Below, one piece after another: positions 18,289 to 26,571 of a stretch of DNA of 64,000 nt (its first letter is position 1; each line of letters starts with the position of its first letter). The notes under the pieces are model-generated. The model had not been told where the DNA came from. It did no database searches and worked only from the letters and a program-made list of their open reading frames with translations. Source of the stretch: Ferrimonas futtsuensis DSM 18154 (lineage in GTDB: Bacteria; Pseudomonadota; Gammaproteobacteria; Enterobacterales; Shewanellaceae); assembly GCF_000422645.1 (NCBI RefSeq), contig NZ_AUGL01000011.1:62001-126000 (forward strand), read 5' to 3'. The position numbers and the translations under genes were made by a program.

Positions 18289-18294
18289 TTATAC
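18289..18294 (+). promoter_or_regulatory. -10 element of small RNA candidate 2
   Basis: TTATAC exactly 220 bp after the element of copy 1, preceded by the same CAAAGTCGATTAG block at 18258-18270. Confidence 0.5.
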
Positions 18295-18300
18295 GACATC

Positions 18301-18412
18301 GAAGGGGCTGGTTATGCTGTAGTCAATGGCCCACAGCACCAAGGACCAGAGTCTCCAGTTTCACGACCTTATCTTATCGATTTCCTCGAGGGCCTGATGG
18401 CCCTCTTTTTTT
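18301..18412 (+). ncRNA. Putative small RNA, copy 2 of a tandem pair
   Basis: This is the second copy, offset by exactly 220 bp from the first with no insertion or deletion over about 165 bp. It keeps the 21-base core (18324-18344), CCAGAGT, AGTTTCA and the terminator (GAGGGCC-TGAT-GGCCCTC plus seven T). The 5' third is different, so the two RNAs could share one target-pairing core but differ in regulation or extra targets. Its T-run ends at the stop codon of the convergent nirD-like gene. Confidence 0.62.
18390..18412 (+). terminator. Terminator of small RNA candidate 2
   Basis: A GAGGGCC / GGCCCTC stem with loop TGAT and a run of T, overlapping the last bases of the convergent nirD-like gene. 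Confidence 0.9.
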
Positions 18413-18749
18413 ATTCCAGTGCCAGTTGCACCCGATTGTTCCTCACCCTCACCGGAAAGGTGGCCAGGGAGATCTCCCGCTGCTCCAGGTTGCGACCGCT
18501 GTGCAGACAGTAGCGCCGCGGCTGGCCAGCGGCCTCCAGGGCCAGGGTGCGGGACTCTTCATCGACCCGGGCGCGAAAAATCGAGTTGGCTTTGCCCAGG
18601 GGATCGTGATTGTCCAGAGCAAACAGCTGGCCTGAACGCAACAGAAACAGTGCCAGTTGCTGATCCTGCACCAGGGCACACACCCCCTCTCCCGGAATGA
18701 GTTCCGACAGGGCACAGATATCCTGCCAGTCTGGGCAATCACGGCTCAT
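18411..18749 (-). CDS. NirD-like protein (assimilatory nitrite reductase small subunit family), orphan
   Basis: 112 residues from an ATG preceded by a perfect AAGGAGGT. The sequence CALSELIPGEGVCALVQDQQLALF, quoted here as positions about 14-37, and FALDNHDPLGKAN match the Rieske-like NirD family, and the usual iron-sulfur Cys/His ligands are absent as in NirD itself. NirD normally forms NADH-nitrite reductase with NirB, but no nirB is near. The next gene, divergent, encodes a Bfd-like [2Fe-2S] protein, a domain that also occurs inside NirB. It could serve a distant NirB or another redox partner. Confidence 0.75.
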   Translation of the reverse strand: MSRDCPDWQDICALSELIPGEGVCALVQDQQLALFLLRSGQLFALDNHDPLGKANSIFRARVDEESRTLALEAAGQPRRYCLHSGRNLEQREISLATFPVRVRNNRVQLALE

Positions 18750-18924
18750 AAGCACCTCCTTTGCTTCCCGTCACGATAACGGGTCGTCATGACCCTGACA
18801 TGACAGAGCAAGAAGGGGGCCGGGTCATTGAAACATCAAAGTCTAATTAAGTATTTGGTTTTTAATCAGAGTCTTAAGTAGAAAAAGCTGAGATTTTGGT
18901 CTGAGCAGAATCAAGGTGGTCGGC

Positions 18925-18933
18925 TGCTATACT
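18925..18933 (+). promoter_or_regulatory. Extended -10 promoter upstream of bfd
   Basis: TGCTATACT, an extended -10 element, about 66 bp before the bfd start. It follows an AT-rich stretch (18833-18900). The -35 region is weak, as is usual for extended -10 promoters. Confidence 0.5.
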
Positions 18934-18998
18934 GCGCGGCACTGGCGCACAGTGCCCTGTTTTGGCGCGGCCATCCTATTGAAAAGGTGAAGATTGAG

Positions 18999-19202
18999 AT
19001 GACTCAGCCAACCCCTCCGACTCTGCTCTGCTGTTGCCTGCGATTGACGCAGCAGGATGTGGACGAAGTGATTCTTGCCGGTGCCACCAGCGCCGATGAG
19101 GTGGCCAACGCTTGTGGTGCCGGCACCGGTTGCGGCTCCTGCCGGTCGGAGATCACCCAGCGATGCCGCACTCTCACCGCCGACACTCCTGGTGATTCAT
19201 AA
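18999..19202 (+). CDS. bfd: Bacterioferritin-associated ferredoxin-like [2Fe-2S] protein
   Basis: 67 residues. Four cysteines in the BFD arrangement are visible: a CxC pair inside LLCCCLRLTQQDVDEVI and CGAGTGCGSCRSEI with the C-x2-C pair. Bfd docks on bacterioferritin and passes electrons to release stored iron. The start is ATG 18999; a GTG at 18987 is also open and the ribosome binding site does not settle it. The neighbour downstream is a Dps ferritin-like protein, suggesting an iron-storage pair. The C-terminus is short and polar. Confidence 0.85.
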   Translation: MTQPTPPTLLCCCLRLTQQDVDEVILAGATSADEVANACGAGTGCGSCRSEITQRCRTLTADTPGDS

Positions 19203-19310
19203 AGTAGATTGCGGCAATGCCTATTGCTCGCTTTATCAGATTCAAGACTGGGGCTATTCTAGACTCAATCGCCACACAGGGTGGCCCGAAATTGAGATAA
19301 GGGGATAGCC

Positions 19311-19793
19311 ATGAACAACACCAACCTGATTGGGCTGAACAGCCAGGGTGCCGAGCAACTGGCCGGTCAACTGAATGACTTGCTGGCCAACTACCAGATT
19401 CTGTACATGAACGTCCGCGGTTTTCACTGGAACATCAAGGGGGCCGATTTCTTCGAGCTGCACACCAAGTTTGAGGAGATCTACAACGTTCTGCTGGAGA
19501 AGGTGGATGAGATCGCCGAGCGGGTGCTGACACTGGGGCATCAGCCGCTGCACGCGTTTTCCGATTACCTGCAGCACAGCGAGATCCGCGAGGCGGTGCA
19601 GGTGAGCAGCGGCAGTGAAGGCATTGACCTGTTGCTGGACGGCTACATGGTGTTGATCGCCAAGCAGCGTGCCATCCTGGAGTCTGCCGGTGAGTTGGGG
19701 GATGAAGGCACTGCCTCACTGATGAGCGACTACCTGTCCCAGCAGGAGAAGGAGAGCTGGATGCTGGCGGCCTACCGCGGCCGCAGCGCCTGA
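19311..19793 (+). CDS. dps: Dps-family ferritin-like DNA protection protein
   Basis: 160 residues. The ferroxidase-site signature is clear: RGFHWNIKGADFFELHTKFE (residues about 36-55), with His, Asp and Glu ligands at the dimer interface. Dps forms dodecamers that oxidise and store iron using hydrogen peroxide, protecting DNA in stress. The N-terminus is short, without the Lys-rich tail of E. coli Dps, so DNA binding may be weak. GATAAGGGGATAGCC precedes the ATG. A strong terminator follows. Confidence 0.94.
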   Translation: MNNTNLIGLNSQGAEQLAGQLNDLLANYQILYMNVRGFHWNIKGADFFELHTKFEEIYNVLLEKVDEIAERVLTLGHQPLHAFSDYLQHSEIREAVQVSSGSEGIDLLLDGYMVLIAKQRAILESAGELGDEGTASLMSDYLSQQEKESWMLAAYRGRSA

Positions 19794-19797
19794 TACA

Positions 19798-19827
19798 AAA
19801 AAGCCCAGCCGATTGGCTGGGCTTTTT
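19798..19827. terminator. Bidirectional terminator between dps and adenine deaminase gene
   Basis: AAAAAGCCCAGCC / GGCTGGGCTTTTT with a GATT loop; T-runs lie on both strands between convergent genes. Confidence 0.92.
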
Positions 19828-19839
19828 ACCGGCTGAAGA

Positions 19840-20877
<1,038 letters not shown>

Positions 20878-20892
20878 TTATGCCCATCTAGT

Positions 20893-20919
20893 CTAACTCA
20901 ATTCCCGTATTTGAGTTAG
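20893..20919. promoter_or_regulatory. Perfect inverted repeat, candidate operator
   Basis: CTAACTCAA, nine-base spacer, TTGAGTTAG: a perfect 9+9 dyad in the 102-bp gap between the divergent deaminase (start 20850) and HEFSH protein (start 20953) genes. The arm spacing puts the half-site centres 18 bp apart, less than two full helical turns (21 bp). It is a candidate operator for a dimeric regulator of either gene; it is not a purine riboswitch. Confidence 0.6.
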
Positions 20920-20952
20920 AAGTAATCAGGGGATTGGGCGCAGGGAGGCAAA

Positions 20953-22056
20953 ATGAACTGGTTGAAACGCTTATTGGTTTGTTTGTGTCTGTGGGCCGGA
21001 CCGGCGAGTGCCGGCTGTGAGGGGCCGCCCAGCTTTCAGTTCGACCAGCGCATACCGGATGGTGAACGGGCCAAGCTCCGCCGTTGGCTGGGGGAGGCGG
21101 CCCAGACGGTGGCGGAGCTGGCGGGACAGCACCCGGTGCGCTGCGCCCGCATCCGGGTGTACGACGGTGGCCGGGGCCGGGGAGCGGTACCCTGGGCTCA
21201 GATAGACAGAGGCGCGGCGGAGGGGATCCGCTTCTACGTGGATTACCGTCTTCCTCTTCACTCCCTGAGGAGTGACTGGACCGCCATGCACGAGTTCAGC
21301 CATCTGCTGATCCCCTTTCCCGGCAACGACCAGCCCTGGTTCAGTGAGGGGCTGGCCAGTTATCTGCAGTATCTGTTGATGGCCAGGGCGGGCATCCTCT
21401 CTTCCGATGAGGCGATGAAACGGTTGGATCGGGGCTTCAGGCGTGGCGTCGAAGACGATGACCATGGTGCCATTGCCCTGGAGGAGCTGTCCCGGGACAT
21501 GTGGCGCCGTCACGCCTATCGGCGGGTGTATTGGAGCGGCGCCGCCTACTTCCTGGCGGTGGATACCGAGCTCCGGCGGTCGGGCAAGGGGTCTCTGACT
21601 CAGGTGCTGGCTCAGTTTGTCGCCTGTTGCCGTCAGCAAAGCCGCCACTGGACGGTGGACAGCCTGGTGCAGGTGTTTGACCGCCTCAGCGGCACCACCC
21701 TGTTTGCCGACACCAAGGCGGCGCTGATGCCTCGAACCGGCTTTCCTGATCTCAGCCGACCCTACGAGTATCTGGGGTTGGTGCAAACCGGTCATGGGGT
21801 GCGCCTCAAAGCAGGCTCTCCCTGGCGGGAGCGGCGGCAGCGTCTGGTGGCCGATGTGGCGATCGGTCGTCGCCGTATCTCGACGGCCGGCACGAAAAAG
21901 GGGAGCTGTGCTCCCCTTGCTTCTCTCTTTCCCTGGGGCCTAACTGAAGTAGGCCACCTGTTTGTCCAGGTTATCGGACAGCTGCTGCAGCTCGACGGCA
22001 CTGTCGGCGGTTTGCGCCGAGGTGTCGCGGGTCATGCGATTAAGATCGCTGACTGA
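20953..22056 (+). CDS. Exported HEFSH putative metallopeptidase (3' end uncertain)
   Basis: An open frame of 367 residues. GGGAGG precedes the ATG and a clear signal peptide is present ([20 protein letters not shown]). Residues about 115-145 hold MHEFSHLL, a HExxH zinc motif, and the downstream Glu in [19 protein letters not shown], typical of gluzincin peptidases. It probably works in the periplasm; the substrate is unknown. Protein-like sequence ends near residue 315. Beyond that the frame runs through a terminator hairpin and 117 bp into the antisense of the chemoreceptor gene, so the true C-terminus may be shorter or a frameshift may be present. Confidence 0.7.
   Translation: MNWLKRLLVCLCLWAGPASAGCEGPPSFQFDQRIPDGERAKLRRWLGEAAQTVAELAGQHPVRCARIRVYDGGRGRGAVPWAQIDRGAAEGIRFYVDYRLPLHSLRSDWTAMHEFSHLLIPFPGNDQPWFSEGLASYLQYLLMARAGILSSDEAMKRLDRGFRRGVEDDDHGAIALEELSRDMWRRHAYRRVYWSGAAYFLAVDTELRRSGKGSLTQVLAQFVACCRQQSRHWTVDSLVQVFDRLSGTTLFADTKAALMPRTGFPDLSRPYEYLGLVQTGHGVRLKAGSPWRERRQRLVADVAIGRRRISTAGTKKGSCAPLASLFPWGLTEVGHLFVQVIGQLLQLDGTVGGLRRGVAGHAIKIAD
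21898..21918 (-). terminator. Terminator of the chemoreceptor gene
   Basis: A nine-base stem AAGGGGAGC / GCTCCCCTT with a three-base loop; on the minus strand it is followed by TTTTT. It lies inside the open frame of the convergent HEFSH gene. Confidence 0.88.
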
Positions 22057-23970
22057 GGCTGCATTGGCTGCGATCTCCTGGGAAACCTGGGCTTGCTGTT
22101 CGGACGTGGTGGCCATGCTCTGGGCCATATCCGCAATGGCATTGATCTGACCGGTGATGTTGTGCAACGCCCCGCCGGCTGCCTGGGCTTTTTCCTTCAC
22201 CGACACGCTGGTGTTCTGGCTGGAGTTCATCATGGACACCGCAGACTCGATGCGCTGCTGCAGTTGGCTGATGATGGACACTACCTCCTGAACCGAACTC
22301 TGGGTGCGGTGGGCCAGCTGACGCACCTCGTCGGCCACCACCGCAAAGCCCCGCCCCTGCTCACCGGCACGGGCCGCTTCGATGGCGGCGTTCAGCGCTA
22401 GCAGGTTGGTCTGTTCGGCGATGGTGTCGATCATGGTGGTGACACTTTCGATGTTGCGGCTCTCCTCGTGCACCTGACGGATGGCGTCGGTGGAGTCGTT
22501 GAGCTGATCGCTGAGGCTGTTGATCTCCTGCTCCATGTCGGTCACCAGCACCGAGCCGGCGTTGCTGTCCTGGTTGGCGGTCTGGACACTGTGGGCCACC
22601 GCTTCCACCTGCTCGGCAACGGCGTTGGCGGAGGAGGCCATCTCCTCAATGGCGGTGGCCATTTGATCCACTTGCTGCTGTTGCTGCTCAGACTGACCCA
22701 GGTTGGACTGGGCATGCTCGGCCACCAGACGCGCGGCGGCATTGGAGTCGTTACTGGTGGTCTTGATCTCCCCCACCAGCTGGTTCAGCCGCCTGGCCAT
22801 CTGACCCATGGCGAACATCAGGCGGGTGATCTCGTTGCGACTGTCTCCACAGACCTTAGGGATGTCAATGCTGACCCGGCCTTCGCCCAGGGCGGTCATG
22901 TAGTCACTGGCCTGGCCCAGGGGGCGTAGGATCCGCTGCAGTACCCAGGTGACCACGACGATGGTGAACAGCCCGGCCAGGGAGGCCACCAGAACGATGG
23001 TGGTCAGCAGGGAGCGGGTCTCCTTGGTGACCTCATCCAGGAAGGTGCCGCCGGACAGCACCCAATTCCATCCGGGTACCTTGGCAAACACCAGGTACTT
23101 TTCACCGGTGACGCCGTTGTAGGTGTGGGGGTAGCGCACCACGCCGGTGTCGCTCTCAAACAGCTTCTGGAAGGGTTTCTCTTCCGTGGCCAACTGAATG
23201 ATGTTCTTGGCCAGATTCTCTTTCAGGGGGTGATGGATGTACATCCCCCGCTTGGCGTCGCTGTCGTCGAAGACGATGGAGTAGCCGGTGTCACCCCACT
23301 GGATGGTGGCCAGGTTGTCGAACAGATCCTGAGACGCCTGGTCCACTGGCAAGCCCACAAAGGAGGCGCCCACCTGGGAACCGTCCGCACTTTTTATGGG
23401 GGCGTAGTAGGTGAGGTACTGCTTACCGAACAGGGTGACCTTGTTGTAGTAGCTGTCACCCCGGCTCAGGGCCCGGTAGGCATCGCTGGTGCGGTTCAGT
23501 TCGGTGCCCACCACCCGTTCGCCATTGAGGTTGGTCAAAGAGGTGGAGAGGCGAACATAGTCGCGGTCCTCTTTGACAAACACCGTCGCCACCGCACCGG
23601 TATCCCGGGTAAAGGCATCCACCAGCCGATTGTCGCTGACTCGCTCACCATGAGCGCTGAGATCCTGCAAGGCGCGCCCTTTCAGTTCCACACTGGAGCC
23701 GGCTGGCTGCAGACCCTCCAGATATCGGTTCTGGAAGGCTGTCTCCAGCACCTTGGCTTCCTTCAGGTAGCCGTCAAAACTCTGTTTCAGGGTGGCACTC
23801 AGGGCCTGCACCTTGGATTGGTGCTCAGAGAGCGCCTTATCCATCAGAGTCTGATAACTCTCCCGGTAGACCAGATACCCGGTAAGTGAAAAGGCAATAA
23901 CGATAAGGACAGTAATAATGGAGCAAAGCTGAAAGCCGATGCTTTTATTCTGCACATTGAAGGTGGACAT
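21940..23970 (-). CDS. Methyl-accepting chemotaxis protein with Cache sensor
   Basis: 676 residues. A first membrane segment (about 12-34) is followed by a periplasmic region of about 280 residues that looks like a fused Cache sensor ([48 protein letters not shown]). A second membrane segment lies near 320-345, then a HAMP domain and a long signalling coiled coil. Its hairpin tip is the conserved [20 protein letters not shown]. No C-terminal CheR-binding pentapeptide is present (the end is VAYFS). Cache receptors bind small organic ligands; the one sensed here is unknown. A long AT-rich leader region precedes it. Confidence 0.94.
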   Translation of the reverse strand: MSTFNVQNKSIGFQLCSIITVLIVIAFSLTGYLVYRESYQTLMDKALSEHQSKVQALSATLKQSFDGYLKEAKVLETAFQNRYLEGLQPAGSSVELKGRALQDLSAHGERVSDNRLVDAFTRDTGAVATVFVKEDRDYVRLSTSLTNLNGERVVGTELNRTSDAYRALSRGDSYYNKVTLFGKQYLTYYAPIKSADGSQVGASFVGLPVDQASQDLFDNLATIQWGDTGYSIVFDDSDAKRGMYIHHPLKENLAKNIIQLATEEKPFQKLFESDTGVVRYPHTYNGVTGEKYLVFAKVPGWNWVLSGGTFLDEVTKETRSLLTTIVLVASLAGLFTIVVVTWVLQRILRPLGQASDYMTALGEGRVSIDIPKVCGDSRNEITRLMFAMGQMARRLNQLVGEIKTTSNDSNAAARLVAEHAQSNLGQSEQQQQQVDQMATAIEEMASSANAVAEQVEAVAHSVQTANQDSNAGSVLVTDMEQEINSLSDQLNDSTDAIRQVHEESRNIESVTTMIDTIAEQTNLLALNAAIEAARAGEQGRGFAVVADEVRQLAHRTQSSVQEVVSIISQLQQRIESAVSMMNSSQNTSVSVKEKAQAAGGALHNITGQINAIADMAQSMATTSEQQAQVSQEIAANAASVSDLNRMTRDTSAQTADSAVELQQLSDNLDKQVAYFS

Positions 23971-24607
23971 ATTATTTATCCGTAGTTAATGACGCCGTTT
24001 AAATAAATCTAAAGTGCTTCTGCCCCATGGTCAGAATAGGCTTGGCGTCAAAGAGCGCCGATGTGTCAGGCCGTTGCGCTAGGAGCTGCCATCGATGGGG
24101 CTGGTAATAAAATCAAACGTATCAATAAGATGTCAATTGGCAGATCTCTGAAGTTAGGGGATATGTGACCGGAGAAGAAATTTCGAACAAAAGAGACAAA
24201 ATCGTTAAAGAATTAAAATTTGAGTAAATTGGTGAAATAGAAAGAAATGTGACTGGTGAAATGTCGCGCAGAAGTTATTTGGTGACAAACGTCATATTTT
24301 CATGGGGGGAATATATCTAATTTGACTTAGTTAACTCATCTAAATATAGCCGTGTTGTTACCTTGTGACACTGTCCCCAATCCAGAATCAGTGCCCTTGG
24401 CTGTGATGAGTGATGGCTAACCATAATCATCGGGCGCATAGAATTCGACAGGACGGGGAGAAAGGGGACCACCTTTCATCAGCTGATGACATTCCACCGC
24501 TGGGTGCAGCAGGGCGGCCCTGTCCTGTCCGAAGGGACTGCAACATCAAGCATCGCATTTTTGCCTCCGAGCCGTTGGCCGGTCGGCAGCTCCGCGGCCC
24601 TCATGGG
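23971..24607. other. 637-bp intergenic region: AT-rich stretch plus structured element
   Basis: I find no convincing gene. Positions about 24100-24370 are clearly AT-rich compared with the rest of the window and would contain the promoter of the chemoreceptor gene. Positions 24447-24529 contain a compact multi-hairpin element, annotated separately. The short open frames here have no family resemblance. Confidence 0.75.
24447..24529. other. Multi-hairpin element closed by a 7-bp stem, possible structured RNA
   Basis: A 7-bp outer stem, GACAGGA (24447-24453) with TCCTGTC (24523-24529), encloses four perfect hairpins in order: AAAGG-GGACCA-CCTTT (24461-24476), CATC-AGCT-GATG (24477-24488), CACC-GCTG-GGTG (24495-24506) and CAGGG-CGG-CCCTG (24510-24522). 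It could act on either strand; on the minus strand it would lie in the leader of the chemoreceptor gene or the trailer of the chitinase gene. It matches no riboswitch I know and is not a tRNA. Confidence 0.55.
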
Positions 24608-25480
24608 TTAGCCGGTGACGCTTTGGTCCTCCAGCGCCTCGCTGACCGGGTGGCTCCAGTGACCCTCGGTGTCTGAGGCGAACTCCCAGTTCATCAGGCC
24701 TCCCAGGCAGTGGGCGGCCTTCAGGGGCTGGACGATCTCCGTGACGATGCGCTCCACCGGAATGTAGCTGCTGGCCTGAGCATTGTGGCGACTGACCGGC
24801 AGGCCCAGTATCGCCTTGTCCGGACTCATCCCCGGCAGCCGGCAGTATCTCTGGTAGGACTCCACGATCCGCAACGGGTCGCCGCTCCAGGGACGATTGT
24901 TGTAGAACTGGATGTTCAGCATATCGATGGCGCTGCCGGCCTGCTCCAACACCTTCAGGTAGCCACTCATGCGATAGCCGGACTCCAGGTAGGGAGGCTG
25001 GGGGGCGTGAGATATCAGGTAGCGGTCACTGGGCAGCTCCCGCCTCAGGGCCAGGGTCAGGTTGACCAGAAACTCGATGCCGTCATAGCCGCCCTGACCG
25101 ACAAAGGCGGCGCTGTCCTCCCAGTCGATGTCGATGCCATCCAGTTCGTTGTGGGTGACAAACTGCGCCAGGATGTAGGCCAGGTAACTCTCCTGCCCCA
25201 CCAGTTGCCGGTAGGCGGCGCTGGTCATGGTGGCACCGCCGAAGCTGATCATCACCTTGATCCCCTGTTGTTGCAGCTGGCGAATGGCCTGCTTAGTGCC
25301 CTGGGTCAGTTGGGGCGGAGAGGTTTGGGCGGCGATGGCGCCGGACAGCTCCAGGGTGAAGGGGCTGTGTTCACTGCAGCTGAGGAAGGCGAGAATGAGG
25401 TGGGTATAGGGGCGATCCAGTGCCCGCCCCAGCGGAATGTTGCCACTGGAGAAGTAGCTGACCAGCTTAGGTTGGCTCAT
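24608..25480 (-). CDS. GH18 chitinase-like protein without signal peptide
   Basis: 290 residues from the ATG at 25480, chosen because AGGAACAGG precedes it and the 17 extra residues of the longer frame are polar. It is a glycoside hydrolase family 18 barrel: the SxGG-type strand VMISFGGATM and the catalytic DGIDIDWED motif (DxDxE) are intact, with QFYNN and MNWEF further on. Family 18 enzymes cut beta-1,4-GlcNAc chains by substrate-assisted catalysis. No export signal is visible, so it may be cytoplasmic or leave by another route. nagZ-like and nagA genes are 7 kb away. Confidence 0.88.
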   Translation of the reverse strand: MSQPKLVSYFSSGNIPLGRALDRPYTHLILAFLSCSEHSPFTLELSGAIAAQTSPPQLTQGTKQAIRQLQQQGIKVMISFGGATMTSAAYRQLVGQESYLAYILAQFVTHNELDGIDIDWEDSAAFVGQGGYDGIEFLVNLTLALRRELPSDRYLISHAPQPPYLESGYRMSGYLKVLEQAGSAIDMLNIQFYNNRPWSGDPLRIVESYQRYCRLPGMSPDKAILGLPVSRHNAQASSYIPVERIVTEIVQPLKAAHCLGGLMNWEFASDTEGHWSHPVSEALEDQSVTG

Positions 25481-25577
25481 AACCTGTTCCTTGTGTTGCC
25501 GAGTCTCGGGCGGTTCCATGCCCAATTGCAACTATAGGAGAGAGCCGGCGGTTTCGTCAAAAAGCACTTAAAAAACA

Positions 25578-25600
25578 AAAGCCCCGCGATGCGGGGCTCG
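25578..25600 (-). terminator. Terminator of yicC
   Basis: An AGCCCCGC / GCGGGGCT stem with a three-base loop; the minus strand continues TTTGTTTTTT. Confidence 0.9.
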
Positions 25601-25617
25601 GCTGAGTGCGCTTGGGC

Positions 25618-26481
25618 TTACTCGATGTTCTGGATCTGTTCGCGCATCTGCTCAATCAATACCTTAAGCTCCACCGCGGCGGCGGTGATGTCGGTGCTGA
25701 TGGACTTGGAGGCCAGGGTGTTGGACTCACGGTTGAACTCCTGCATCATGAAATCCAGGCGACGGCCGCAGGCACCGCCCTTCTTCAGCACCTTGCGGGT
25801 CTCGTTCACGTGGGTATCGAGGCGGTCGATCTCCTCGGCCACGTCCATCTTTTGGGCCAGCAGAATCATCTCCTGCTCGATGCGGCCGGGGTCCATGTCC
25901 TCTTTCACTTCCGCCAGGCGGTCGTTCAGCTTCTGGCGCTGCCACTCCATGATCTCCGGCATGCGGCCGCGAACAAAGGCGGCCTGCTCGGTCACGCCGT
26001 CCAGGCGATCGCTGATCATCTTCTCCAGGGCCTGGCCTTCGGAGCCGCGGGCTTCCAGAAACTGATCCACGGTGTCGTCGAACTTTTGCAGCAGCTCCTT
26101 GCCGATGGCGTCCATGTCGCGCTCACTGGCTTCCAGAACGCCGGGCCAGCGCATCAGTTCCACCAGGTTCAGCTGGCCGATGCCGGCCATAGTGTGCAGG
26201 TGCTGGGCCTTCTCGATGAGCTGGGCCGCCAGTTGCTCGTTCATCTGCACGGTGTCGCCGGCGTTTTCGGTCAGTTCGAAGCGCAGGTTCACCTCCACCT
26301 TGCCGCGCGCCAGGCGCTTACGCAGGCGCTCCCGCAGCATGGGTTCCAGGGAGCGGAACTGCTCGGGCAGTCTCAGGTAGGTCTCCAGGTAGCGCTGGTT
26401 GACGGAGCGGATCTCCCAGGAGGCGCTGCCCCAGTCAGCTTTAACGTCGCTGCGGGCATAGGCGGTCATGCTGTGGATCAT
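25618..26481 (-). CDS. yicC: YicC-family endoribonuclease
   Basis: 287 residues, the same length as E. coli YicC, beginning MIHSMTAYARSDVKADWGS with the family's MxxSMTGYxR-like start. The NQRYLETYLRLPEQFRSLEP element and the C-terminal CGRRLDFMMQEFNRESNTL signature are present. E. coli YicC has been reported to be an RNase that promotes decay of small RNAs such as RyhB. In E. coli it lies next to rph; here a MscS-family channel gene is between them. Confidence 0.95.
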   Translation of the reverse strand: MIHSMTAYARSDVKADWGSASWEIRSVNQRYLETYLRLPEQFRSLEPMLRERLRKRLARGKVEVNLRFELTENAGDTVQMNEQLAAQLIEKAQHLHTMAGIGQLNLVELMRWPGVLEASERDMDAIGKELLQKFDDTVDQFLEARGSEGQALEKMISDRLDGVTEQAAFVRGRMPEIMEWQRQKLNDRLAEVKEDMDPGRIEQEMILLAQKMDVAEEIDRLDTHVNETRKVLKKGGACGRRLDFMMQEFNRESNTLASKSISTDITAAAVELKVLIEQMREQIQNIE

Positions 26482-26571
26482 TGGAAGTGGCCTTGTAAAG
26501 TGTCAGTGGTCCGATTATACCCACGGGCGAGGGGAGACGGCAAAGCCCCCGGACATTCCAGGGGTTTAGGG

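Larger units (their letters stand above)
17986..18410. other. Intergenic region holding a 220-bp tandem duplication
   Basis: No protein gene is evident between nagA and the nirD-like gene. The region is filled by two gapless copies, 18028-18192 and 18248-18412, each with a promoter-like element at its left end and a Rho-independent terminator at its right end. They are annotated separately as small RNA candidates. Confidence 0.85.

Noticed and set aside
18028-18412. Tandem RNAs as CsrB/RsmY, Qrr or Spot 42
   Set aside because: There are no repeated GGA loops, no sigma-54 promoter and no sequence match to the Spot 42 ends.
24447-24529. The multi-hairpin element as a tRNA gene
   Set aside because: The outer stem has seven pairs, but there is no T-loop GTTCGA motif and no proper anticodon arm, and four hairpins rather than three are enclosed.
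24410-24676. Plus-strand 88-residue frame near the chitinase gene
   Set aside because: It lacks a ribosome binding site, overlaps the chitinase gene and the hairpin element, and shows no family pattern.
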